The notes under the pieces were generated by a model, which worked only from the letters and a program-made list of their open reading frames with translations, was not told where the DNA came from and did no database searches. From assembly GCF_025152525.1 (NCBI RefSeq), contig NZ_JALXXL010000002.1:186001-250000 (forward strand): a stretch of 64,000 nucleotides of DNA, given 5' to 3'. Source of the DNA: Corynebacterium sp. p3-SID1056. GTDB taxonomy: Bacteria > Actinomycetota > Actinomycetes > Mycobacteriales > Mycobacteriaceae. Every line of letters starts with the position of its first letter. Position 1 is the stretch's first letter. Of this stretch, positions 28,801 through 36,632 are shown piece by piece. The position numbers and the translations under genes were made by a program.

Positions 28801-30440
28801 ACCGCGCCCGCGAGATCGCGTTCAGCGGAACGGGTGACACAGTTTCGACCGCCGCCGTGCTTGGCGACGTTGCCATGTACCCGCACCTGGCCAACCAACA
28901 GCCGGATCTGTACCGAGCCTTCATGGAGCGTACGTGGGCCAACATGAGCAGCAACGGCGTTGTGTCTCTAATCCACCCGGAATCACACTTCACGGAGAAG
29001 AAGGCCGCACCGCTTCGCCACGGTGCGTACTTCCGACTGCGTCGTCACTGGCATTTTGTCAATGAGCTTGTCCTCTTCGACATCGACCATCACAATGCCT
29101 ATGGAGTTCACACTTATGGATCACTCCAAGAGGAACCTTCGTTCGCGCACGCTGCGTCGCTTTATCACCCGCAGACTGTCGAAGAATCCTTGAGCCATGA
29201 TGGTTCCGGCCCTCTTCCAGGCCTCAAAGACGACAACGACAACTGGGATCTGCGCCCCCACCGTGACCGTATTCAACGTGTCGACATGACGGCGCTCAAA
29301 ACGTGGCATTCCATCTTGGAGGACGACGACGTTTCGATTGCCGACACTCGCATGGTCTACACCGTCAACACCGAAGCCGCCGCAGTCCTGGCAAAGCTCG
29401 CTGATAAACCGCGTATTGGTTCCGTTGGCCTTCACTTCTCTCGGGGCTGGGATGAATCTATCGACAAGAAGAAGGGATACTTCGACACAGGGTGGGAGCA
29501 TCCCGATTCTTGGGATGATGTGATTCTCCAAGGTCCGCACCTTGGCGTCTCGACGCCGATGATCAAGCAGCCGAATCCGACCCTGAAAAACAACCTTGAC
29601 TGGTCCGAGGTGGACCTCGAAGCGATGCCTGCGGACTTCATCCCGGCGACTGCTTATCAACCTGACCGACGAACTAAGCCTACGTACGACGTTGACTATT
29701 CGGCGCACCAAATCGATGGAGAGTGGATCCGAGACCGGGATAACTTCCGCTTTGCGTGGAGGAAAATGGCAGCTACGACTGGTTTTAGGACGTTGATTGC
29801 TTCTTTGATTCCTCGCGGTACTGCGCTTTCCGGCGCGGCAATGAGTGGTTTCGCGGCAAGCCCAGAAGACACTGTTTTAGCTGGGGTCATCGCGTCATCG
29901 TTCCTGTCGGACTACATCGTCCGAAGTACAGGTGTGGCTAACATTTACGCGCAAACGATTGAGTCCTTGCCGATGCCCTCCTTTTCGGAAAGCCATCAAG
30001 AACGCGTGCAGAAGCTATATCTGCAGTTGAACTGTCTCACCGACGTCTACGCTCCCCTCTGGGAGGAAATCACTGGAGAAGAATGGACCGCTGATACACC
30101 GTTGCGGAACGCGTGGGACCGGCAAGCTGCACAAAACGAAATTGATGCGATCGTGGCGTACTCCCTTGACATCACTGCTGACGAGCTCTGCATGATCTAT
30201 CGCACGCAATTCCCAGTAATGCGCCGATACGACGAAGAAGACCGTTTTGACGCGAACGGTCGTCTCGTTCCGAAGGAAATCCTCAAAGCCGAGGCGAAGT
30301 TGAAGGACAGGCAGGGGCTTTCGGAAGCGGATCGCACGTGGGTCCACCCGCAGTCTGAGGTCACCTATGTGTTTGAGTACCCGTTCCGGAAGCTAGACCG
30401 GGTGGAGCGGCTGCAGAAAGCCTATTCGCGCTTGAAATGA
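25866..30440 (+). CDS. drmMI: Eco57I-type adenine-N6 DNA methylase, DISARM DrmMI-like
   Basis: 1524 residues. The SAM-binding motif I is ICEPAMGSGAFAVEAV (about residue 555), and YGVDLNPTAVELAEISLWL follows (about 615). The catalytic motif IV is VGNPPWVRP (about 934), so the target base should be adenine N6. A large N-terminal region precedes the catalytic core and a target-recognition region forms the last ~500 residues. AAGGAGAT lies before the ATG. In DISARM the methylase marks self DNA. From about codon 1035 (29.0 kb) the composition changes from high GC to clearly AT-richer, matching the next gene, which suggests the recognition part was exchanged. Confidence 0.87.
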   Translation: MASYDSLINVDEWISEHFFTTDETKGESFTKSVKARVKEWKDLEKETGSLSPAERFKKARGELQNAYATADQEAALQILRRALGYGTPTQRTYERATRTVAYSGWAGADDTLLVLEAEPIDDLEDITTTPVAGGITQKDREPEAFPVAKLVGELFLTDDAPEFIVILAGPWAVLANRETWALGRYLGVNVQLVVERNEAKQGGEMQRAAVILARENVERAADGTIWWSEVLESARNHAVKVSEDLRDAVRESIEIIGNDVLQRRKEQGLPLEEVDGNELARQSLRYLYRILFLLFAEASPELQILPTDAAEYADGYGLGRLRDYALTPPLTEQARRGTHLYDSLQILFDQVNHGHHPEQTENADEDAQNEGLTFRNLEADLFKSAATSLLSGTKLSNHALTEVLQRLLLSKEKAGRDRGFISYATLGVTELGQVYEGLMSYHGFIAQEDLYEVAPGGNASKGSWVLPVGRANTVPQDSFVMEMREQPEGGYAPARREHKRGSFVFRQSSRDRERSASFYTPEVLTQFTVGQALEVLEEESRIQTAEDILDLTICEPAMGSGAFAVEAVRQLAERYLKLREAELGEQVPTEHRTRELQKIKAHIALHQVYGVDLNPTAVELAEISLWLDTMTGELTAPWFGLHLRRGNSLIGALRATYDPSQLKKKAWLKAVPRRESVAHLAQAIDAGHRDPHAAGRIHHFLLPSQTWGAAHAAKDLKKLAGQEQKVLAAWRRSVLTTPTNPQKKQLTRLAARVETLWAFALTRMNIAEQQIRRDIPLWGREHTPTSRNVTRAEIERDLLNNEQGAYRRLRLALDAWNALTFWPLTEIQIGDDGEVHTALPSFDEYIETLEDLLGIEAQARDEAQTVIANAETWEELNHHEDMNLGLSGAKSLDKVLELHPWLHTVRQVANEQGFLHWDLDFAAVFARGGFDLQVGNPPWVRPRGDMDGLYSEVDPWFSLAHKPTQAEKRERREQWNDDDRAREIAFSGTGDTVSTAAVLGDVAMYPHLANQQPDLYRAFMERTWANMSSNGVVSLIHPESHFTEKKAAPLRHGAYFRLRRHWHFVNELVLFDIDHHNAYGVHTYGSLQEEPSFAHAASLYHPQTVEESLSHDGSGPLPGLKDDNDNWDLRPHRDRIQRVDMTALKTWHSILEDDDVSIADTRMVYTVNTEAAAVLAKLADKPRIGSVGLHFSRGWDESIDKKKGYFDTGWEHPDSWDDVILQGPHLGVSTPMIKQPNPTLKNNLDWSEVDLEAMPADFIPATAYQPDRRTKPTYDVDYSAHQIDGEWIRDRDNFRFAWRKMAATTGFRTLIASLIPRGTALSGAAMSGFAASPEDTVLAGVIASSFLSDYIVRSTGVANIYAQTIESLPMPSFSESHQERVQKLYLQLNCLTDVYAPLWEEITGEEWTADTPLRNAWDRQAAQNEIDAIVAYSLDITADELCMIYRTQFPVMRRYDEEDRFDANGRLVPKEILKAEAKLKDRQGLSEADRTWVHPQSEVTYVFEYPFRKLDRVERLQKAYSRLK

Positions 30441-32639
30441 ATGAGGAGTGGACAAGGCACTTCCGTATTTCCATATCCAGATTTAGGCAAGGTTCTTGGG
30501 GCAGAAGGAGTAAATTTGAACACTTGGGATGGTGAATTCAAAGAGATTGTCTCGCTGTTCATGCAATTAGTCGAAGGTGATGTCACGAAGAGCGAGCTCG
30601 AAAGTGACCTAGCAAGATTAGCTCAGGGAATCGTCAACAAGACGGCGCAGTATGATCCTGCGCGCACGATCCAGAGTATGAGGATACGGTCCTCTGCTGC
30701 GCTTATAATTGGCATGACATCGCAAGATGAATATCTCAAAGCAGACTACGGCTACGCTCCTGCATTAATTGAGATGGCTGCGATTTTGATTTATTGCAAT
30801 AAGCAGCTTTGCGCGCCTGAAACCTACAAAGACCTGATGAGTTCTGAAGGGTGGGGGCTGCTGGAGGAGCTATTTGAATCTCTTCGGCGAATTCGTTCTA
30901 TCTCGACGTTAATTCGATTACCTTTCGAAGCCAGGCTAGACAAAGTGGGCTGGTTAAATGCGATACATTCGGCAAGTCGTCAGTGGATACGGGAAACTAC
31001 ATACCGTGAGACGCAGTTTGACCTTTACGAAGAATTGTTTGGTGCGCCAATCGTCCAGGAGCTGATAGAAGAAACGCGCGGGTATACGTACCATCAGCTG
31101 TATTCCGTGTTGGCCTGGATCTTGGAAGAGCCAGCAAAGCGATCTTTTGACGCGAGAGATGAACTTGGGGCGGTCATTAGTCGGGGATACCAGCCCAGCG
31201 TGAGAGATCTGGAGCGTGGTAATCAAGCGTGGACCAAGATGTTTCATCCGACTTTTCTTGATGCGACTTTTTCCGCGGAGGAGATCGCGAATGAAACCAA
31301 AGTGCCAGTGCAGCTCGTAGGCAAGGTCCTTGAAGATTTCTCTTTTGACTTTAAGACATGGCCGATGAGTAAAGCGCTCGAGGCTCTAAAAGGTGGCACT
31401 AACCCACTTTTTGAGTTTCCTCTGATTCAAGAGCGAGCGGGCCGCTACTTGCTTCCAAACGGGAGCTTAGTAGCACCCTCTGTTAAGAAAAATCTCGAGA
31501 GCTTCTTGTTGAGTAACTCGGCATACGGAGCTCACCGGGGGCAGTTAGTTGAAAAGCGCCTCGTGGACGTATTGCGGATCTTTTTGCCAGATGCGCAGAT
31601 ATTTTTCGGCCTCAAGTATTCACATCCGGAAACAGGGAGAGGCGAAGCTGATGCGCTTCTCGTTATCGGTGGAGTGGCAATCATCTTTGAAGTCAAAGCT
31701 GCAACGCTTTTCAAAGCTGGAGAACCCACTAACGTCTCCCGGTTTCGTCGCCAGATGTGGAATAACATTCGCAAAGCATCAAACCAAGTAGAAAAGCTTC
31801 GAACCCTAATTGCCACTAAAGGATACGTGCCGGTTGAAAGAGGCGATGCTCTTGACCTTTCAAGTGTGGTTGAGGTTCACACGGTAATTGTCACCTTGGA
31901 TGACTTGCTTGAGCTTGCAACACGTCCTCTTGACTTGATTGATACGAGCATCTTGGACCAAGAAGGTCAGCTGCCCTGGTTGATTTCCATTGGTGACCTT
32001 CAGGTGATTCTCGAGCTGATTGACGAACCATCGGAGCTCTTGGTTTATCTTCGGCGTAGGCGCGATCCGAAAATCGCTAAGAAATACCTCACGACTGATG
32101 AATTGGATATGTTTCTAACATTTCGTCAGAATGGATTGTGGGCTGAGGATGACGAAGACGCAAACATTCTCGTATCGGTGGCTCCTGCGACGGCCGTAGT
32201 CGATGTTTGGAAAAACGGATTGTCGCACCGGAAACCACATATCAAAGAGACTTCGCTTCTCCGTTATGCGCGCGAAGCCCGAAAATTTGACATGCCACAC
32301 TGGTTTGAGTTTGGTGCGGCCTTGCTTTCATTAAGCGAAGATTCGCAGGATGGTGCTCAGGTCTTGATAGGGAGGCTGTTAGAAAAGACAAAGGATGATC
32401 ATCTGCCTCATAAAGCCGGTTTCCTAGTGGAGGACGGCGAGCACCCACGATTTGGAAGCTTATTGGTTTTTCAAACTGCGGAAGGTTTTGATCGGCTGAG
32501 TGTTAGGAACTCACTACCCGACTATTTACATGCTCAGCGGATAGATATGTGCGTCAGCCGAGCCTTCGGATGTGTCATTGACGGCCAAGGACGAATCTCT
32601 GATTTATTCTACGACGCGGGCATATCTTCGCAAGAGTGA
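30441..32639 (+). CDS. unrecognised protein with PD-(D/E)XK-like nuclease core
   Basis: 732 residues. The ATG directly abuts the TGA of the methylase gene, so the two are translationally coupled. Residues ~385-425 contain a restriction-nuclease-like pattern: QLVEKRLVDVL, then GRGEADALLVIGGVAIIFEVKA, with an E/D followed by ExK on the next strand. The rest is helical and unlike anything I know; no helicase or methylase motif is present. The codon use is AT-richer than in the upstream half of the operon. By position it may be the nuclease or an accessory subunit of the DISARM-like set, occupying the place where drmA would usually follow. Confidence 0.68.
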   Translation: MRSGQGTSVFPYPDLGKVLGAEGVNLNTWDGEFKEIVSLFMQLVEGDVTKSELESDLARLAQGIVNKTAQYDPARTIQSMRIRSSAALIIGMTSQDEYLKADYGYAPALIEMAAILIYCNKQLCAPETYKDLMSSEGWGLLEELFESLRRIRSISTLIRLPFEARLDKVGWLNAIHSASRQWIRETTYRETQFDLYEELFGAPIVQELIEETRGYTYHQLYSVLAWILEEPAKRSFDARDELGAVISRGYQPSVRDLERGNQAWTKMFHPTFLDATFSAEEIANETKVPVQLVGKVLEDFSFDFKTWPMSKALEALKGGTNPLFEFPLIQERAGRYLLPNGSLVAPSVKKNLESFLLSNSAYGAHRGQLVEKRLVDVLRIFLPDAQIFFGLKYSHPETGRGEADALLVIGGVAIIFEVKAATLFKAGEPTNVSRFRRQMWNNIRKASNQVEKLRTLIATKGYVPVERGDALDLSSVVEVHTVIVTLDDLLELATRPLDLIDTSILDQEGQLPWLISIGDLQVILELIDEPSELLVYLRRRRDPKIAKKYLTTDELDMFLTFRQNGLWAEDDEDANILVSVAPATAVVDVWKNGLSHRKPHIKETSLLRYAREARKFDMPHWFEFGAALLSLSEDSQDGAQVLIGRLLEKTKDDHLPHKAGFLVEDGEHPRFGSLLVFQTAEGFDRLSVRNSLPDYLHAQRIDMCVSRAFGCVIDGQGRISDLFYDAGISSQE

Positions 32640-32744
32640 GACGAGAGTCGGAGTGGGGAATAGATTGACAGGCGTCGCCTGTGCCATCCATAACGACTGG
32701 TTCTCTCATTTACGGTAGGAGAGGTTGCTCACGCGAGTGCGAAC

Positions 32745-34013
32745 TCACAGTAAACGTCCACGCTCGATGGCTATCTCGCCCTGAAGTTGGCCATCCAAAT
32801 TGCCAGCAGTAAGCCTCCACTTTGCGGACGGCTGAGCGTCCGAACCACTTGACTCTGCGCGTAAGAAAAGTTCGTCAAATTTGAGAATTTTTGACTTGCC
32901 AAATCTCAATTCAGGAGCATGGACCACTAGCGAATGATCGTTGATTCGTCGGGCTGATAGGTGCGCTAATCTCAAATTGCGGTCGAGATATTGCGTTGCA
33001 AAAGCTGGAGGAAAATGGATACCGTGCTTCATTGGTTCTGTCCAAGGCTGAGGTAAGAGATTATCTAGAGCCGCGTCAACCTGTTCTTGAGTCGGTCGCT
33101 CAACCACTTGTACAGATTCAGGCAACTCAATGTGAATCTCTACGTCTCTTGCGTGCTTTTCACTCATCAGCTCAATCTCAAGCATGAGAAGCGGCATTAT
33201 CGATGCGGATTGCAAGAGAGCGAACTTGCGTAATTGACCTTCCGAGGCTCGCTCCACTGCAGCTAGGGCTGTGGCAAAATCTTCGGGTGTTCGACCGTAG
33301 GAGTCCGTGTTAAACACCATTCTTGGGGAGATCGGGAACGAACTATCTGATGCTGGACGCGGCGCTTCTGAGCGAAGAACATCAACACGTCGCCTAATCT
33401 GTTGACGTGCCATTTCGTAGTCTGGGTATAGAGGCGCAGCAGCACCAAAGTGCAGCATCCTGATGTCCATTGCCGTTGATGCGTTCACCAGCCCTCGAAG
33501 TTTGTTCCTCAAAGCAGCACCAGAAATCTCTGCGGTTTGTCCATTGGTGCGCATGTACACTCGCCCGTCATGCACTTCACCGGAGGAGCCAACCGCAGGA
33601 AAAATCTCGCCCGAGGGTGGTGCAACGAAAAAGAGTAGGACCTGTTTGTCTCCGTACTGCTCCCGCTCCCAGAACCATTCGGGCCGATCCCCCTCAGCGC
33701 CGATTAGGGTGGAAAGCTTCTTGTCTAAATCAAGAATTTCATCCCCTTTGACCCCAACGACGTCGTTGTCTCCTACCCCAGCGACCAAAACGGCGTATCC
33801 GCCAAGATAACGCATTGCGTCGCGTGCATCGCGGTTAGCAGCCCCAAGAATGAACTTAGCGAGCTTCGCTTGGTGCGCTTTGCTGCTCAAATCAAAATCC
33901 GACTTCACTTCGAGGTAAAAGGTCTCACGGAGATCTGAATCACCAATCAGTGAATCGATCAACTGTCGGCGCTTAGCCGATCCATGGGGAAACTTAGTGA
34001 AGTCATAAGGCAT
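32745..34013 (-). CDS. AlbA_2-like putative DNA-binding protein
   Basis: About 422 residues. The N-terminus resembles the AlbA_2 (Schlafen-type) domain: LRETFYLEVKSDFDLSSK, then AKFILGAANRD and GGYAVLVAGVGDNDVVGV (about residues 25-85). The remainder is unrecognised and beta-rich. The gene reads opposite to the defence operon and converges with it. GAAGGGA lies 8 bp before the ATG at 34013; the longer open frame (to 34118) has no family support. AlbA_2 proteins are common in defence and phage-related regions. The role here is unknown. Confidence 0.65.
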   Translation of the reverse strand: MPYDFTKFPHGSAKRRQLIDSLIGDSDLRETFYLEVKSDFDLSSKAHQAKLAKFILGAANRDARDAMRYLGGYAVLVAGVGDNDVVGVKGDEILDLDKKLSTLIGAEGDRPEWFWEREQYGDKQVLLFFVAPPSGEIFPAVGSSGEVHDGRVYMRTNGQTAEISGAALRNKLRGLVNASTAMDIRMLHFGAAAPLYPDYEMARQQIRRRVDVLRSEAPRPASDSSFPISPRMVFNTDSYGRTPEDFATALAAVERASEGQLRKFALLQSASIMPLLMLEIELMSEKHARDVEIHIELPESVQVVERPTQEQVDAALDNLLPQPWTEPMKHGIHFPPAFATQYLDRNLRLAHLSARRINDHSLVVHAPELRFGKSKILKFDELFLRAESSGSDAQPSAKWRLTAGNLDGQLQGEIAIERGRLL

Positions 34014-34804
34014 TTTTGACGTCCCTTCCATTATGGAACTTCTAGCACTTGAGCCGCACGCAGGGACCGGGGATTGAACGGGTATCCGCCCTCCCTCAGG
34101 TGAGATCGGCCTCTTCATTGTCCGAGTGGGCTAGGGGTGACCCTGCAATTTGAAGTAGAGATTACCTCACAGATCTGCTCACTTGGGCTGTCATCAAGCA
34201 ATGCTGTGAGCTCGACGGAACTCGACCTCTTGACTGGGGTAATAGACCTTTGCCCGAGTATGTTCTAAACGTCCACCCCAAAAAACAATCGACATAGCAG
34301 ACGTAGAATGACGTGTCCCTTGGAAATGCCAGGTGGTGCAGGGGATCGTGCGTCGTCATAAGGCACGGGAGAAAGAACTGGAGAGGCGGATGGGTCGCCG
34401 CGAAGCAGAAGACTAGGAACGATTGACGGTCCTGAACTTCAGCATCGTGGGCGTCGTGGATTTCGTGCTCACGGTACTGGGATCGATCTATAGCCGTGCG
34501 CTGAGAACAGTTGCAGCAAATTCTGGATCCACCTGGTCTCCATGGCGGTGGTCGGCGCGCTTTTCGGGCACTGCTTGCGCTGCTGGAGCGGCTTTGTCCG
34601 CAAAGACTAGGGACAACCAGCCCAAAACACTACGATCGCCAACCCTGATGCCAACGCTCGACCAATCGCAGGCGACCCGATTCCCCCCAAACCGTCAACC
34701 CATGTTCTGAACGTTGGAGACGTTCGTATCTTGCAACATTGGAGCTGAAATGCTGATTGAAGGCAGGCCTGACAAAGGATGAACCTGGACAACGGGCTCA
34801 GCAC
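34014..34804. other. decayed region with fragments of coding sequence
   Basis: A plus-strand tail QVVQGIVRRHKAREKELE...REAED with stop near 34414 and two short hydrophobic pieces in different frames (about 34430-34500 and 34520-34610) look like scraps of a frameshifted small membrane protein. No intact gene, RNA or mobile-element end is visible. Confidence 0.45.
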
Positions 34805-35810
34805 TCACCCATGCAGCCACACCGCTATCTGCGAACGGTTGTTGATCTGCAGCTTAGAGAAGATGTTTTCTACGTGGCCTTCGACGGTTCGGGTCGAAAT
34901 GACCAACTTGTCCGCTACCTGGCGGTTGGTCATGCCAGAGCCGACGAGTTCCGCGACCTCGCGCTCTCGGCGGGTAAGCGTCGAGTCCTTGTCCTTCCCT
35001 GGCTCGGGCTGGGGCTTTGGTGTTGGGTCAGCCTCGGGAAGGGTGTCGTACGTGCTCAAGGCAAAAGCAATCGCGTCCTTTTTGGATCTCGGCACTCGCT
35101 GCTCCTCGAGCACCAAAGGCTCACGTGCCTTCACCGAGCGCGCTTTCATTGCCGGCCCAAATGCCTGGACTGAAGTACCCTGGGCGCACCAGATGTCATC
35201 GGCTGCCGTAGCGAGCGAGCTCGCGAGCTCGTGGTTCCCTACTGCTGACTCAATCCAACTCTGCAGTTCAACGATGAGCGAGGCAATGATCTCGTCTTGA
35301 AGGTCTGCGGCAAATTCAAGACCTTGGCGGGCGTGTTCACGGCCGCTCTCACATTGGCCGAGCGAGAAGTGCGCCATCCCGGCTACCCAGTGGAAGTGCG
35401 CGCGGTTCCATCGCTCCCCGGACTCATCGGCACATGTGAATGCTTGCGCGCATACTTCCAGTGCTTCGTTGTGGGCGCCGCTGAGCTCCAGCGCCATGGC
35501 GTATTGGAATCCTGCGATGAGTTTGGCGGCGGTCTCGTCCAAGTCGTCGAAAAGCGACAGCGTCTCGCCGAAGAGTGGGATTGCTTGCTCCAGAGACCCC
35601 GTGAATAAATGGTAGAGCGCCATCCAGCAGCGGGCATGTGCCTTCAGGTGGACATTGTTTAGCTCTTCGGCGAGATCCTAGCACTCCTGCACGAGCTCGC
35701 CGCCGCGGTCGTGGTCGCCTTGAATCAAACTCACCCAGGCACCGACCCAGAGCAGTTCACCTCGGGATGCGCCGGTTACCCCAGGCAGTGCCCTGAAGCC
35801 ACGCGGTCAC
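34805..35810 (-). pseudogene. truncated LuxR-family regulator
   Basis: The C-terminal 70 residues are a clear LuxR helix-turn-helix: LTRREREVAELVGSGMTNRQVADKLVISTRTVEGHVENIFSKL. Before it lies a TPR-like helical region. The open frame begins at an ATG at 35623, but homology-like coding sequence continues upstream past an in-frame TAG at 35678-35680 (QEC-stop-DLAEELNNVHLKAHARCW) to about 35810, where further stops and frameshifts appear. The ATPase half expected of such large regulators is missing. A 272-residue LuxR protein could still be made from 35623. Confidence 0.72.
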
Positions 35811-35958
35811 CAAAGAGTTTCCCCCGAAAACTATAAGTGTTACTCGATACTCACCATCGCGTTACCCGATACTCACCACGGTGTTACTAAATGCACGCGC
35901 GCAACATTTGTCGACTGGGTGGAAGAGCCAATTCCAAGAACGAGTGACATGAGTACTC

Positions 35959-36181
35959 CTAGCTGCTTGCGGTGGGCAGTTCTGGTTGCTGTGTCTCAAC
36001 GACATGGATCCGCGCCCCTGATTGCTCGAGGACCCGGTTTTGCTCCGGGGTCGTGTGCTGGTCGATCACGATGTCATCAAACGTAGAGAGCCGGGTGACA
36101 AAGTGCATGCCTTCCACCGCGAACTTCGAAGAATCCACCACCAGCACCTTGCGCTGGCTGAGCCGGATCAGGTCATCGACC
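35959..36181 (-). pseudogene. C-terminal fragment of a DeoR-family repressor
   Basis: The fragment encodes AEAVDDLIRLSQRKVLVVDSSKFAVEG...FDDIVIDQHTT, the sugar-phosphate-binding C-terminal part of DeoR/GlpR-type repressors. The N-terminal helix-turn-helix is missing. The piece breaks off near 36181, exactly where a mannitol dehydrogenase fragment begins on the other strand. Confidence 0.75.
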
Positions 36182-36582
36182 GCCTCGGCAATGCTGCGGT
36201 GAAGGACACCGTCGCTCGCATTTGCGCGGAATCCTCGGACCGCATCCCGAAGCGGCTGCTGCCGGTCGTGCGCGAGAACCTGGAATCCGGTGCTGCACCC
36301 GTGACGCTTTCGGCCGCGATCGTCGCCTCCTGGGCCCGCTACGCGGAAGGCCTGGACGAGCAGGGCAACCCGATTAAGGTGGTCGACCGCATGGCGGATC
36401 GCCTGCAGGAAACCGCACAGGGCAACCGTGAGGACATCCTCGCCTTCCTACGCGACCGGGAAGTGTTCGGAGACCTTGTTGACGACGAGCGCTTCACCGA
36501 GCCCTACGCACGTGTGTTGAAGTCGCTGTACGAGGTTGGTGCTGAGGCGACGCTGGATGCGTTGTTGGCTGAGTTGGGGTAA
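36181..36582 (+). pseudogene. C-terminal fragment of a mannitol/arabinitol 2-dehydrogenase
   Basis: Residues NAAVKDTVARICAESSDRIPKRLLPVVRENL are the conserved end of the polyol-specific long-chain dehydrogenase family (MtlD), followed by ~100 residues to a normal stop at 36582. The Rossmann domain and most of the enzyme are missing. The fused DeoR fragment marks the deletion point. Confidence 0.78.
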
Positions 36583-36632
36583 TCACCTGAGCCGGAACCC
36601 CGGGCTACTAACTGTGGTCCCGGGGGCACTGG

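Noticed and set aside
34055..34100. GGGGATTGAAC-like string resembling the end of a tRNA on the minus strand
   Set aside because: The flanking bases do not pair as a TpsiC stem and no acceptor, anticodon or D arm follows.
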